DNA of 29,272 nucleotides from Firm-04 sp964463355. Its GTDB lineage: Bacteria > Bacillota > Clostridia > Oscillospirales > Ruminococcaceae. The notes beneath the pieces are model-generated. The model had not been told where the DNA came from, made no database searches, and saw nothing but the letters and a program-made list of their open reading frames with translations. The stretch covers positions 1-29,272 of the forward strand of contig CAYXBP010000021.1 in NCBI GenBank assembly GCA_964463355.1. The letters run 5' to 3'. The stretch's first letter is position 1. Each line of letters starts with the position of its first letter. Shown here piece after piece: positions 17,049 through 24,729 of the stretch. A program made the translations under genes and the position numbers.

Positions 17049-18014
17049 ATGAAAAAAGGAATCGGGTTTTTCCCTATGTCATGTACACCATCAACGGCAG
17101 AAGAGGTTCTGGAAGCGGATTTCGGCGCACCTGCCACTGCACTGCTGCTTACGCTCTACCGCAAAATCTATGGCGAACATGGGTTCTATGGCGAATTTCC
17201 ACGCCCTGTGCAGCGCGTTCTTGCACATCGCCTGAGCATTGAATTAAGCCTGTTCGACCAAATCATACAAACGGCAATTGATGTTGGGCTCTTTGACCGC
17301 GAAATGTATGAGCAATATGATATTCTTACCTCTGTAGAGATTCAGGAGCATTTCTTCTATGCGGTTGCACGCCGCAAAAAATTCGATTTTGAACGCAAGT
17401 ATCTGCTGCTCAGTGATGACAAACTACCCAAGCTTTTACAGCTGCATCCCAACACAGCTGACGATGCCGCATCCGATACTACACAGGAAAATGTCGACAA
17501 CGCGCAAACAAATGTTCGCAAAAGCGATGCTTATGTTGACAATGTGCAGACAGATGCTTGCGCGACCGATCAAAATGCTGACAATTCTTCCGCACAACCG
17601 AACAGTTCGCAGCATCATGTAGGCAAAACAGAACAAACGAAACGATACAATACGACACGACACGACAAAAAACGACACGATTCGACACAAAACGACACGA
17701 TACAATTCGATACGATACAAGATAGACACAAACGAAAAGAATCAACACAAGAACAAATCACACAGGAGCAGCTCCCCACCCACCCCCTCGAGCCAAGAGA
17801 AGATGATGATGGTTACTTCGGAAGTTTTGCAAACGTACATCTTCATTTTGGTGAGTACAAAACGCTGGTGCAGCGATACGGTGAATACGCCGTGGATCGC
17901 TACATTGAACGCCTGAGTACCTACATGGGCACCAAGGATCGCGACTACCCCAACCATGCCAACACCCTCCTTGAATGGATGGAACAGGACAAAGTCAAGG
18001 TCATTGGGCGGTGA
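17049..18014 (+). CDS. phage-type replication-initiator-like protein (DUF4373 / Lin1244 type)
   Basis: A 321-residue protein with three parts. The N-domain (1-125) begins MKKGIGFFPMSC and continues with LLTLYRKIYGEHGFY and FDREMYEQYDILTS, a DUF4373-like layout found in phage and plasmid replication proteins. The middle (about 140-255) is a polar, Thr-, Asp- and Gln-rich linker encoded partly by a 10-bp DNA repeat. The C-domain (about 256-321) has FGEYKTLVQRYGEYAVDRYIERLSTYMGTK and LLEWM, like the DnaD-tail domain of the same proteins. GGAGG lies eight bases before the ATG. No other phage gene is near, so this may be a lone chromosomal copy. The role in replication is inferred from family resemblance. 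Confidence 0.65.
   Translation: MKKGIGFFPMSCTPSTAEEVLEADFGAPATALLLTLYRKIYGEHGFYGEFPRPVQRVLAHRLSIELSLFDQIIQTAIDVGLFDREMYEQYDILTSVEIQEHFFYAVARRKKFDFERKYLLLSDDKLPKLLQLHPNTADDAASDTTQENVDNAQTNVRKSDAYVDNVQTDACATDQNADNSSAQPNSSQHHVGKTEQTKRYNTTRHDKKRHDSTQNDTIQFDTIQDRHKRKESTQEQITQEQLPTHPLEPREDDDGYFGSFANVHLHFGEYKTLVQRYGEYAVDRYIERLSTYMGTKDRDYPNHANTLLEWMEQDKVKVIGR
17631..17750 (+). repeat. about 12 degenerate 10-bp tandem repeats inside the replication-like gene
   Basis: Successive 10-base blocks read as variants of nACGACACGA. Exact or near copies of ACGACACGA start at 17652, 17672 and 17692 and weaker ones extend on both sides. The stretch is rich in A and C and poor in T and G. The period is not a multiple of three, so the repeat is at DNA level and the protein repeat is only indirect. 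Confidence 0.75.
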
Positions 18015-18149
18015 TGCTGCCTCGTTGCCTTTGGACGAGGGCTGGAGGGCGAAAAAAACGCATCTGCACCACCAGTTTTGTACCTTGCTCTGCTTCTCAA
18101 GCAGCGCATTTGCGCATATAGTATTGGCAAACAGGGAGCGTGATAGAGT

Positions 18150-19478
18150 ATGCGTTGGCTTTCAGCACTCAACAATGGATTATGGCAATGGCTGCTGCCG
18201 TTTTTGCTGCCGCTGACAGCACTTCTGTGCGGTTGGGCAACCCGTATGCAGCCTTTGCGACAGTTCGGCAGCCTGCTGCGCCATACCTACGGAACCTTGC
18301 TGCAATCGGCACAGAACCCCCATGCCCCTACACAGCGACAGATTTTTGCAACTGCATTGGCTGCAACGATGGGCACAGGGAATCTTGTGGGCACAGCGGT
18401 AGCAATTTCTGTGGGTGGTGCAGGCGCAATGTTCTGGTTGTGGCTTTCGGCACCCATTGGCATTTTACTCGTGTATGCTGAAAATCTGCTGGGTAGCTAT
18501 TATTGCGATGCCAAAGCCAAGGGTACGCTGGCATATCTGCAAAACGGAGTCGGTTCCCGAAAGCTTGCAGCTGTATTTGCCATTTGCTGCATTGGTGCCT
18601 CCATTGGCATGGGAAACCTCGCGCAAAGCAATGCGATGGCTCTGGCACTGGAGGGCATCGGTGTACCCTTGCCGATCACAGGCGTATGCCTTGCAGCACT
18701 GCTGCTATGGATTCTGACTGGTGGCAGCAAACGCATCGGGCGGCTGACAGAATGGCTGATGCCATTGCTTTGCGGTGGCTACCTGCTATGCTGTTTTTGG
18801 CTGATTGTACGGCGAATGGATGCTTTGCCTGCGGTATTTGCAAGAATATTCAGGGAAGCCTGTGGGTTGCGTGCGATGGGCAGTGGCATCAGCATTTCTG
18901 CGATTTTGCATTGTATGCGCATCGGGCTGTGCCGCGGAATTTTTTCCAATGAGGCAGGTCTGGGCAGTTCCGCTTTGCTGCACGGTGATGGGGCACATAC
19001 ATCCCCCACAACACAAGGCGAATGGGCTGCCGCTGAAGTTTTTGCGGATACCACAATTTGCTGCACTGCTACAGGGCTGGTGCTGTTGACTGCTCCCGCA
19101 GGGACAATCGTTTATGGTTCGCAGGATGGTTCTGCATTACTGTTGGCGGCGTTTCGTGCAGGATTCGGTCATATTGCGGTATGGCTGCTTGCTGTTTGCA
19201 TCGCGCTGCTTGCCTTTGCCACGCTCATTGGCTGGTACAGCTGCGGAAGAATGGCATTTTGCCATGTGTTCGGGGAAAAGCACTGCGGCATCTACCTTGC
19301 CATATATGTGACAGCTGCATTCTGTGGGGCATTGGGCAAAGCGGAATCGGTATGGCTGCTTTGCGATGTTTGCAACGGCTGTATGGCACTGCCGAATCTG
19401 TATGGACTATGGCGGCTGCTACCCACACTGCAAAAGCTGAAAGGCACTTGCAAAATACAGCAAAATGTGATAAAATAG
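18150..19478 (+). CDS. AGCS-family amino acid:cation symporter
   Basis: A 442-residue membrane protein of the alanine or glycine:cation symporter family. It has about ten hydrophobic segments. The family marks are GTGNLVGTAVAIS (near 75), SIGMGNLAQSN (near 151) and RGIFSNEAGLGSS (near 263), which form the substrate and sodium site. The family moves alanine or glycine in with sodium. Several Cys residues in the membrane parts are unusual. GGGAG lies eleven bases before the ATG. It is followed after 30 bases by a small membrane protein gene, so the two may be co-transcribed. The substrate is not settled by sequence. Confidence 0.88.
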   Translation: MRWLSALNNGLWQWLLPFLLPLTALLCGWATRMQPLRQFGSLLRHTYGTLLQSAQNPHAPTQRQIFATALAATMGTGNLVGTAVAISVGGAGAMFWLWLSAPIGILLVYAENLLGSYYCDAKAKGTLAYLQNGVGSRKLAAVFAICCIGASIGMGNLAQSNAMALALEGIGVPLPITGVCLAALLLWILTGGSKRIGRLTEWLMPLLCGGYLLCCFWLIVRRMDALPAVFARIFREACGLRAMGSGISISAILHCMRIGLCRGIFSNEAGLGSSALLHGDGAHTSPTTQGEWAAAEVFADTTICCTATGLVLLTAPAGTIVYGSQDGSALLLAAFRAGFGHIAVWLLAVCIALLAFATLIGWYSCGRMAFCHVFGEKHCGIYLAIYVTAAFCGALGKAESVWLLCDVCNGCMALPNLYGLWRLLPTLQKLKGTCKIQQNVIK

Positions 19479-19508
19479 CAGCAATCAAAGCAGAGAAGGA
19501 GAATCGCT

Positions 19509-19751
19509 ATGAAAATACAGCTTCCACAGCAGAAAACCCCACTGGAAAAATGCTTGCATATATCGCAGTTCGCGCTCTTTCTGATCTCGTTTTTCGGGCT
19601 TGCTGTGCTGATCTGGCGGCTGTTCGATGCCTGGTGGGTGCGTGCGCTGTTGCTTGTGGCCGATTATTGTTTCAGCAGCATGATTTTATATTGCGTGCTT
19701 CGTCCGCTGGCGCAAAAAGCACTGAAAGACCGGCAGAATACGCAAAAATAA
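19509..19751 (+). CDS. small two-helix membrane protein
   Basis: An 80-residue protein with two hydrophobic segments (about 18-40 and 43-63) and a basic C-terminus (KALKDRQNTQK). AAGGAG lies seven bases before the ATG. It follows the AGCS symporter by 30 bases. No family is recognised. Confidence 0.65.
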   Translation: MKIQLPQQKTPLEKCLHISQFALFLISFFGLAVLIWRLFDAWWVRALLLVADYCFSSMILYCVLRPLAQKALKDRQNTQK

Positions 19752-19768
19752 ACGCATCTGTACCATGA

Positions 19769-19797
19769 TTGACAGTTTTTTTGGAATGTGGTATAAT
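19769..19797 (+). promoter_or_regulatory. consensus sigma-A promoter
   Basis: A perfect TTGACA (19769-19774) and a perfect TATAAT (19792-19797) are 17 bases apart. It drives the DUF2156-like gene and the YkgJ-type gene. Confidence 0.93.
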
Positions 19798-19865
19798 GAA
19801 TCCAGACGGTGGCGGTATGCCCTGCCGCCCTAAGCGATTTTTACGGAAAGGCAGTCACCCTTGCT

Positions 19866-20759
19866 ATGCTCTTAGAATTTGAACCACCAAGGCTTTCGCA
19901 TATGGCAGCGATACAACCCATTTTGCAAAGCACCGCCGCCATGGAAAACGATGCGGCATTTGTCAATCTGTATTTGCTGCGTTACAAATACGGCACCCAG
20001 CTTGCCTTTGCAGAAAACACATTGTTTCGCCGTTATACTGCGGGGTTCCGTGCAGGATGCTATGGGTTTCCGTTGGGTACAGGCGATCTTCAGACGGCGG
20101 TTTTGCGCTTGAAAACCGATGCGGATGCAAACGGGCAGCCCCTGCGCCTGACCCTGCTCACGGAGGAAATGTGTCGGCAACTGAATGAAGTCTTCCCCAC
20201 ACAATTTGCGTATACCGCTGCGGAAGGGTACGATGAATATCTGTATCTGCGCGAAGATATCGCAGCACTGCGGGGCAGCCGATACCACAAAAAACGCAAT
20301 CATATCGCGCAATTTTGGCGGCAGAACCCCGATGCGGAAATTCAGCCGCTGATCCCTGCGAATGCCGATCTTGCCGTGGATGTTGCAAAACAATGGCTGA
20401 TGACAAGGGAGAATCCTGCTGCCCCTGCTTTGCAAGCGGAGTTTTCCTGCATCTGTGAGGCAGCCGCGCACATGGAAACCCTGCAATTGCAGGGGCTGCT
20501 GCTGTATGCCGGTGGCAAGCCTGTGGGTATGACGATGGTTTCCTGCATTGCCAACAATGTGTACGATGTGCATTTTGAAAAAGTTATTGCCTCGCAGCCG
20601 CACGCGTGGCCCGTTGTGGCAAACGAAATGGCAAAATGTCTGCCGCAAGCCACTTACCTCAATCGCGAGGAGGATTTGGGCGAACAGGGAATGCGTGCTG
20701 CAAAGGCATCCTACTACCCCACATTGATTCGTCAGAAGTTCATTGCCGAATGGAGATGA
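19866..20759 (+). CDS. DUF2156-like protein (phosphatidylglycerol lysyltransferase C-domain type)
   Basis: A 297-residue soluble protein with two GNAT-like halves. The GSRYHKKRNHIAQFWR stretch (near 152), LLYAGGKPVGMTMVSCIANN (near 218) and the C-terminal YLNREEDLGEQGMRAAKASY are marks of DUF2156, the catalytic domain of MprF-type lysyltransferases and its stand-alone homologues. There is no membrane domain. An acyl- or aminoacyl-transfer role is inferred. The ATG at 19866 is preferred over GTG 19809, because the promoter places the transcript start near 19804. The nearest site (GGAAAGG) is 15 bases upstream, so the start is a little uncertain. Confidence 0.75.
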   Translation: MLLEFEPPRLSHMAAIQPILQSTAAMENDAAFVNLYLLRYKYGTQLAFAENTLFRRYTAGFRAGCYGFPLGTGDLQTAVLRLKTDADANGQPLRLTLLTEEMCRQLNEVFPTQFAYTAAEGYDEYLYLREDIAALRGSRYHKKRNHIAQFWRQNPDAEIQPLIPANADLAVDVAKQWLMTRENPAAPALQAEFSCICEAAAHMETLQLQGLLLYAGGKPVGMTMVSCIANNVYDVHFEKVIASQPHAWPVVANEMAKCLPQATYLNREEDLGEQGMRAAKASYYPTLIRQKFIAEWR

Positions 20760-20765
20760 TAAGCC

Positions 20766-21245
20766 ATGCTCAGAGAGATTCTTTCCCCGGGTACCTGCGC
20801 CCAGTGCCGGAACTGCTGTGTATTCCTGCCGCAAAGCGCGTGGGAACTGCCCTCTTTTGATATGCTGTCTCGAAGCCGCCTGCAAGCTGCCGATTATGAT
20901 ATCACCCCAACCACTTCGGGCAAACGGTTTTCCATCGCCCTGCGCTATGACGCAACAGGTGCGGCGCAGCCCTGCCCTTTTCTGGACGAAAGCAGCGGCT
21001 GTACCTTGCCCGCGGAAGAAAAGCCCTTCGCGTGCAGTCTGTGGCCTGTGCGCGTGATGCAAAAGGATGGGAAACGGTATTTCACCATGTACCGCGGCTG
21101 TGACGGCTTGCCGGAAACCAAAGCAGAGGCTGTCCGATTCCTGCTGCAAAACGGCTTGGCTGCACGCATTGCCGAAGAACTGGAAAAAGATCCGACCCTT
21201 CTGCTGCCGTATCATGAGAACTATCTCATTTTGCAGGAAATATAG
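20766..21245 (+). CDS. YkgJ-type cysteine cluster protein
   Basis: A 159-residue protein with cysteines grouped as CAQCRNCC (11-18), CPFL, GCTL, FACSLWPVR and GC. This is the YkgJ family pattern, a small metal (zinc or iron-sulfur) site protein with no agreed role. It begins six bases after the DUF2156-like gene, and GGAG within the end of that gene can serve as its ribosome binding site. The pair share one promoter and terminator, so they may act together. Confidence 0.85.
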   Translation: MLREILSPGTCAQCRNCCVFLPQSAWELPSFDMLSRSRLQAADYDITPTTSGKRFSIALRYDATGAAQPCPFLDESSGCTLPAEEKPFACSLWPVRVMQKDGKRYFTMYRGCDGLPETKAEAVRFLLQNGLAARIAEELEKDPTLLLPYHENYLILQEI

Positions 21246-21251
21246 AAGATG

Positions 21252-21273
21252 AGCCGGATGAGAGCATCCGGCT
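21252..21273 (+). terminator. terminator after the YkgJ-type gene
   Basis: A perfect 9-bp stem AGCCGGATG / CATCCGGCT with loop AGAG follows the stop by six bases. The trailing sequence TATTTGTGT is only moderately T-rich. Confidence 0.7.
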
Positions 21274-21318
21274 TATTTGTGTGTTGCAATGGCATCTGCA
21301 CAAAAAGCGCGTTTTCTC

Positions 21319-21347
21319 TTGCAAAAGCAAAACAAATCCGCTATAAT
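21319..21347 (+). promoter_or_regulatory. sigma-A promoter of the xer gene
   Basis: TTGCAA (21319-21324) and TATAAT (21342-21347) are 17 bases apart, about 75 bases before the recombinase start. Confidence 0.88.
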
Positions 21348-21422
21348 GGTAAAGGCAGCAGAATGGATCCTCCACAAGCAGAATTGCGCTGCCCAGACGT
21401 ATCCGATGAAAGGAGCTGTCCC

Positions 21423-22415
21423 ATGAATCTCCACCGCGATGAAAACCCCGCTTTTCTGAACGATTACCTCACCTATCTTGACCTCAACCGCGGACGCTCC
21501 CCGCGCACTGTTGCGGAGTATCAGCAGGATATCACCCGTTTTCTGCGCTGGTTTACCGCCCCCGATGGCACCGAACCCGATGCCGCAGATATCACACAGA
21601 TGCGCCCCCAACAGCTTTGCGAAGTCACTGTGGGCACGCTGTATGATTACATCCGGTACCTCCGCGATGACCGCTGCAACACGCCGCGCTCGGTGGCGCG
21701 CAGAATGAGTGCTGTGCGCAGTTTGTTCCGGTATCTCACGCGGACAAAAGGCATTCTGGAACAAGACCCCTGCCAGAATCTGGAGCTGCCTGCGGCAAAT
21801 AAGCCGCTGCCGCACTTTCTCACCCTGCGTGAAAGCGAACGCTTGCTGGAAACCACTGACGCACGACCCGATTCCCCTGAGGCTTTGCGCGATTACTGCA
21901 TCCTCACACTGTTTTTGAACTGCGGCTTCCGCTTAAGCGAGCTGGTGGGCATGAATGTCGGCGATGTGGATTTTTTTGAACGACAGGTTCGCGTGCTGGG
22001 GAAGGGCAACAAAGAACGTCTGGTGTATCTCAATGATGCCTGCCTTTCCGTGCTGCATGACTATATCCATTCCCGCGAGAATCCCCCCGAAGAGCCAAAG
22101 GCACTGTTTTTAAGCCGCAATCACCGCCGCATCAGCCGCCGCCGCGTCCAGCAAATCGTGGAAAATGCCCTGCAAGCAGCAGGACTTGCCGGAAAAGGAC
22201 TTTCTACGCACAAGCTACGCCACACCGCAGCCACGCTGATGTATCAGCACGGCGGCACCGATACCCGCACGCTCCGTGATATTTTGGGGCACAAATCCAT
22301 TGCTACCACGGAAATCTATACCCACCTCGCAGATGAGCAGCGGCAGGCGGCAATCGATAACAATCCCCTCGCGGGGAAACGCCGCCACGGCACGCATAAG
22401 GAAGAAGAAGAGTGA
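21423..22415 (+). CDS. xerC: tyrosine recombinase, XerC/XerD type
   Basis: A 330-residue tyrosine recombinase. The N-terminal SAM-like DNA-binding domain spans about 10-110, with the SPRTVAEYQQDITRFLRWF motif. The catalytic set is complete: R170 (GFRLSEL), K194 (LGKGNKER), H263 and R266 (STHKLRHTAA), H290 (LGHKS) and Y299 (EIYTH). The length and motifs fit Xer proteins that resolve chromosome dimers at dif. AAAGGAG stands before the ATG. The tail is unusually polar (GTHKEEEE). It begins a unit with the Thr-rich protein and ymdB. It is not next to an element edge, so an integrase role is less likely but possible. Confidence 0.88.
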   Translation: MNLHRDENPAFLNDYLTYLDLNRGRSPRTVAEYQQDITRFLRWFTAPDGTEPDAADITQMRPQQLCEVTVGTLYDYIRYLRDDRCNTPRSVARRMSAVRSLFRYLTRTKGILEQDPCQNLELPAANKPLPHFLTLRESERLLETTDARPDSPEALRDYCILTLFLNCGFRLSELVGMNVGDVDFFERQVRVLGKGNKERLVYLNDACLSVLHDYIHSRENPPEEPKALFLSRNHRRISRRRVQQIVENALQAAGLAGKGLSTHKLRHTAATLMYQHGGTDTRTLRDILGHKSIATTEIYTHLADEQRQAAIDNNPLAGKRRHGTHKEEEE

Positions 22416-22435
22416 ACATTCCACAGGAGGCTTTT

Positions 22436-22789
22436 ATGGAACGCAAAATCATCATTGGTATGCTGGTGAGTATTCTTGCCGTGGTTTCCGTGATTTTCTG
22501 CGCAAAACGCATTACTGGCGCGGATACCCCCACAAATTCCAAAACAGATCCCCCACCCTCAATTGAAACCTCTGCAACGACAACAACCGATTTCTGGGAC
22601 TATCTCCATGGGCAGAGCGCAACCACCACAACCACCACCGCAACCGACGAAAACGGTAATCCCGTGACAGCTTCCGCTGCAACCGATGAAAACGGCGAAC
22701 CGATCGTTACAGAAGCAACCACCACCTCCGAAACAGAAACCACAACAGCTACAACAACCACAGCACCGCATCTGGTGTTCCCTGGTTGA
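22436..22789 (+). CDS. membrane-anchored Thr-rich exported protein
   Basis: A 117-residue protein. A short basic head and one hydrophobic segment (about 5-23) are followed by an extracellular Thr-, Ala- and Glu-rich tail with two ATDENG(N/E)P repeats (near 70 and 83). The Cys at 22 is preceded by IF, so it does not fit a lipobox; an uncleaved anchor is more likely. AGGAGG stands five bases before the ATG, 20 bases after xerC. It lacks a folded domain, so a spacer or cell-wall role is possible; nothing more can be said. Confidence 0.7.
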   Translation: MERKIIIGMLVSILAVVSVIFCAKRITGADTPTNSKTDPPPSIETSATTTTDFWDYLHGQSATTTTTTATDENGNPVTASAATDENGEPIVTEATTTSETETTTATTTTAPHLVFPG

Positions 22790-22806
22790 AGAAAGGAGAA
22801 CGACTG

Positions 22807-23574
22807 TTGAAGATCCTGATGATTGGCGATGTTGTCGGGCAAATTGGCTGCGATTGCCTTGGGCGGAACCTTCCTAGGCTGCGGCGGGAATATCACGCGG
22901 ATTTTATTGTCGTCAACGGTGAAAACTCCGCGAACGGAAATGGCATCACAGCGGAATCGGCACAGCAGCTGTTTGAACTGGGCACGGATGTCATCACAAC
23001 AGGCAACCATTGCTTCCGCCGCCACTGTGAATCCATCTACGAAAACCCACGCATCCTGCGCCCTGCTAATTTCCCGGAAGGCACAGTGGGCAGCGGTATC
23101 TACACCGCAGATATGGGCAGAACACAGCTGACCGTCATCAATCTCATGGGCACCGCCTACATGGAGCCGCTGGATAATCCCTTTGCCATAGCGGATGCGC
23201 TGCTCGCACAGACCGAGAGCAAGATCATTCTGGTGGATTTTCACGCAGAGGCAACCGCCGAAAAACGCGCCATGGGCTTTTATCTCGCAGGCAGAGTTTC
23301 TGCGGTGGTGGGTACCCATACCCATGTGCAAACCGCCGACAGCGAACTGCTGGAAGGCACTACAGCATATATCACCGACCTTGGCATGACAGGCCCGATG
23401 CGCTCCGTGCTGGGGGTTGTACCAGAGCTCGCCGTGCAGAAGCTGCGGATGCATACGCCCGTTGCTTTTTCCGAGGCACAGGGTGACTGCATGATCAATG
23501 GTGCTTGCATTACGGTGGATGACCGCAGCGGCAAGGCAACCGATATCACCCCGCTGTATTTGCGGAAAGTGTAA
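22807..23574 (+). CDS. ymdB: YmdB-family metallophosphoesterase
   Basis: A 255-residue metallophosphoesterase of the YmdB (DUF64) family. B. subtilis YmdB splits 2',3'-cyclic nucleotides and shapes biofilm and motility choices. Marks: MIGDVVGQIG (the D that binds metal), VVNGENSANGNGIT, TTGNHCFRR, DFHAEATAEKRAMGFYL and VVGTHTHVQTAD. The TTG start is chosen because AAAGGAG stands eight bases upstream; a second TTG 21 bases earlier would overlap the previous stop. The usual partner rny is not adjacent here. Confidence 0.9.
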   Translation: MKILMIGDVVGQIGCDCLGRNLPRLRREYHADFIVVNGENSANGNGITAESAQQLFELGTDVITTGNHCFRRHCESIYENPRILRPANFPEGTVGSGIYTADMGRTQLTVINLMGTAYMEPLDNPFAIADALLAQTESKIILVDFHAEATAEKRAMGFYLAGRVSAVVGTHTHVQTADSELLEGTTAYITDLGMTGPMRSVLGVVPELAVQKLRMHTPVAFSEAQGDCMINGACITVDDRSGKATDITPLYLRKV

Positions 23575-23621
23575 TCGCAATGCGTAAAATCGCAGCGATA
23601 TTTTACAAAGCGTATTAAATT

Positions 23622-23640
23622 TTTATGCAAGTTGCATAAA
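23622..23640. promoter_or_regulatory. 19-base perfect palindrome upstream of spoVS
   Basis: TTTATGCAA-G-TTGCATAAA is a perfect 9-bp inverted repeat around one base, in AT-rich DNA 47 bases before the spoVS -35 box. It has no T-run and a one-base centre, so it is more like a protein-binding site than a terminator. The binding protein is unknown. Confidence 0.5.
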
Positions 23641-23687
23641 GCGAACACCCACTTCATGAACAATCTCACAAAATTTTCTGTAAGTAC

Positions 23688-23716
23688 TTGACATTTCCCA
23701 AAAAATGTATTATACT
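23688..23716 (+). promoter_or_regulatory. sigma-A type promoter of spoVS
   Basis: TTGACA (23688-23693) and TATACT (23711-23716) are 17 bases apart. The leader to the spoVS start is about 100 bases. Confidence 0.85.
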
Positions 23717-23819
23717 GTATGCAGCAAATAACTCGATGGCACAATCACACATCCCAATCTGTTTGCTGGCGTACCCACAGCAACAATCGCAGAACACATC
23801 GACGAAAGGAGTTACCCCA

Positions 23820-24080
23820 ATGGAAATCTTGAAAGTATCCGCGCATTCTATCCCCACATCAGTGGCTGGCGCAATCGCAGGCGTCATCCGTGAGAACAAG
23901 GTGGTGGAGATTCAGGCGGTAGGTGCTGGCGCGACAAATCAGGCAGTAAAATCCATTGCCGTCGCAAGAGGATATCTTGCCCCCATCGGCGTTGATCTCA
24001 TCTGCATCCCCGCCTTCACAAACATTTCCATCGACGGCGAGGAGCGTACCGCCATCAAGCTTATTTGCGAGCCGAGATAA
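23820..24080 (+). CDS. spoVS: stage V sporulation protein S
   Basis: An 86-residue protein, the exact length of B. subtilis SpoVS, starting MEILKVSAHSIPTSVAGAIA and ending with AFTNISIDGEERTAIKLICEP, both almost invariant in the family. It is an Alba-like fold protein that affects septation and engulfment in sporulation and occurs in non-sporulating firmicutes too. GAAAGGAG stands nine bases before the ATG. It converges with spoIIID. Confidence 0.96.
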   Translation: MEILKVSAHSIPTSVAGAIAGVIRENKVVEIQAVGAGATNQAVKSIAVARGYLAPIGVDLICIPAFTNISIDGEERTAIKLICEPR

Positions 24081-24180
24081 CGGCTGTACTGCGCAGGTAT
24101 GTTGCGGTGGCGTCTTCCTATCTTCGTCACCCACTGCTTGCGCTGATATAGCACTCCATGTTCATTGCATGACTCGAAAG

Positions 24181-24210
24181 GCACCTGCTTTTGTAAAGTG
24201 GGTGCTTTTT
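24181..24210. terminator. terminator between the convergent spoVS and spoIIID genes
   Basis: An 11-bp stem (24181-24191 with 24195-24205, two G-U pairs) with a three-base loop is followed by T5 (24206-24210) on the plus strand. The minus strand has CCTTTC after it, so termination is stronger for spoVS. Confidence 0.8.
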
Positions 24211-24217
24211 GAGCGTT

Positions 24218-24520
24218 TCATGGCCTTTGCGTACGGATCCGTTGCTTTTCATACTTGCGCCTGGTCGCCATGCCACCGCGGATATGCCGCTCCTGCTTGT
24301 TTTTTTCAATGATGACACGCACTTCCTCATACAGCCCCGGCTGCACCGATGGAAGCCGCGTGGAAATATCTTTATGTACCGTGGATTTGGATATGCCGAA
24401 CACCTGCGCCGTGCTTCGCACCGTTGCACCGTGTTCCGCAATGTATTCCCCTAAACGGATCGCCCGTTCGTTCATGCTACAGTCGTCTGCCTGCGCTGCG
24501 GATCTATGCTGCCTGCGCAA
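24218..24520 (-). CDS. spoIIID: stage III sporulation protein D (transcription factor)
   Basis: A mother-cell DNA-binding protein. The core RAIRLGEYIAEHGATVRSTA and the helix-turn-helix VFGISKSTVHKDISTRLP match SpoIIID; ERHIRGGMATRRKYE matches its C-terminal basic helix. A TTG start (24520) is chosen because GAGAGGAG stands eight bases upstream, giving 100 residues against 93 in B. subtilis. The internal ATG at 24475 would give 85 residues but has no ribosome binding site. In B. subtilis the gene is under sigma-E; no convincing promoter of that type was found upstream. Confidence 0.9.
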   Translation of the reverse strand: MRRQHRSAAQADDCSMNERAIRLGEYIAEHGATVRSTAQVFGISKSTVHKDISTRLPSVQPGLYEEVRVIIEKNKQERHIRGGMATRRKYEKQRIRTQRP

Positions 24521-24692
24521 ATCACTCACTCCTCTCGGTATGCTATATGCGGTACGCGATACGCTATTGGAGAATATGCGCAAACATGCAGAAAGAGTAC
24601 TGCATAACAGCAAAAAATTTCTGCACAACCATGCGCGGATTTGCATATACTGCCTGTGTGGGCGATTTTTTGACCTAAAATGAAAATAATGC

Positions 24693-24721
24693 TTGACAAA
24701 TACTTGCGAACATGATATGAT
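24693..24721 (+). promoter_or_regulatory. promoter of the lysine operon
   Basis: TTGACA (24693-24698) and TATGAT (24716-24721) are 17 bases apart and lie just before the lysine riboswitch. Confidence 0.88.
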
Positions 24722-24729
24722 ATGTGTAC

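Noticed and set aside
17641..17760. The short A/C-rich repeats as a CRISPR array
   Set aside because: The period is 10 bases with no spacers, and the stretch lies inside a coding frame.
18020..18040. CCTCGT ... ACGAGG hairpin before the AGCS transporter gene as a terminator or riboswitch
   Set aside because: Only a 6-bp stem, no T-run and no known aptamer motif.
22615..22765. ACC/ACA-rich repeats in the Thr-rich gene as a DNA repeat element
   Set aside because: The repeat follows Thr codons and keeps a period of three, so it is explained by protein composition.
24540..24600. A possible sigma-E promoter upstream of spoIIID (GCATATT and CATA-type boxes)
   Set aside because: The -35-like box is good, but the spacing to any -10-like box is far from the 14 bases needed.
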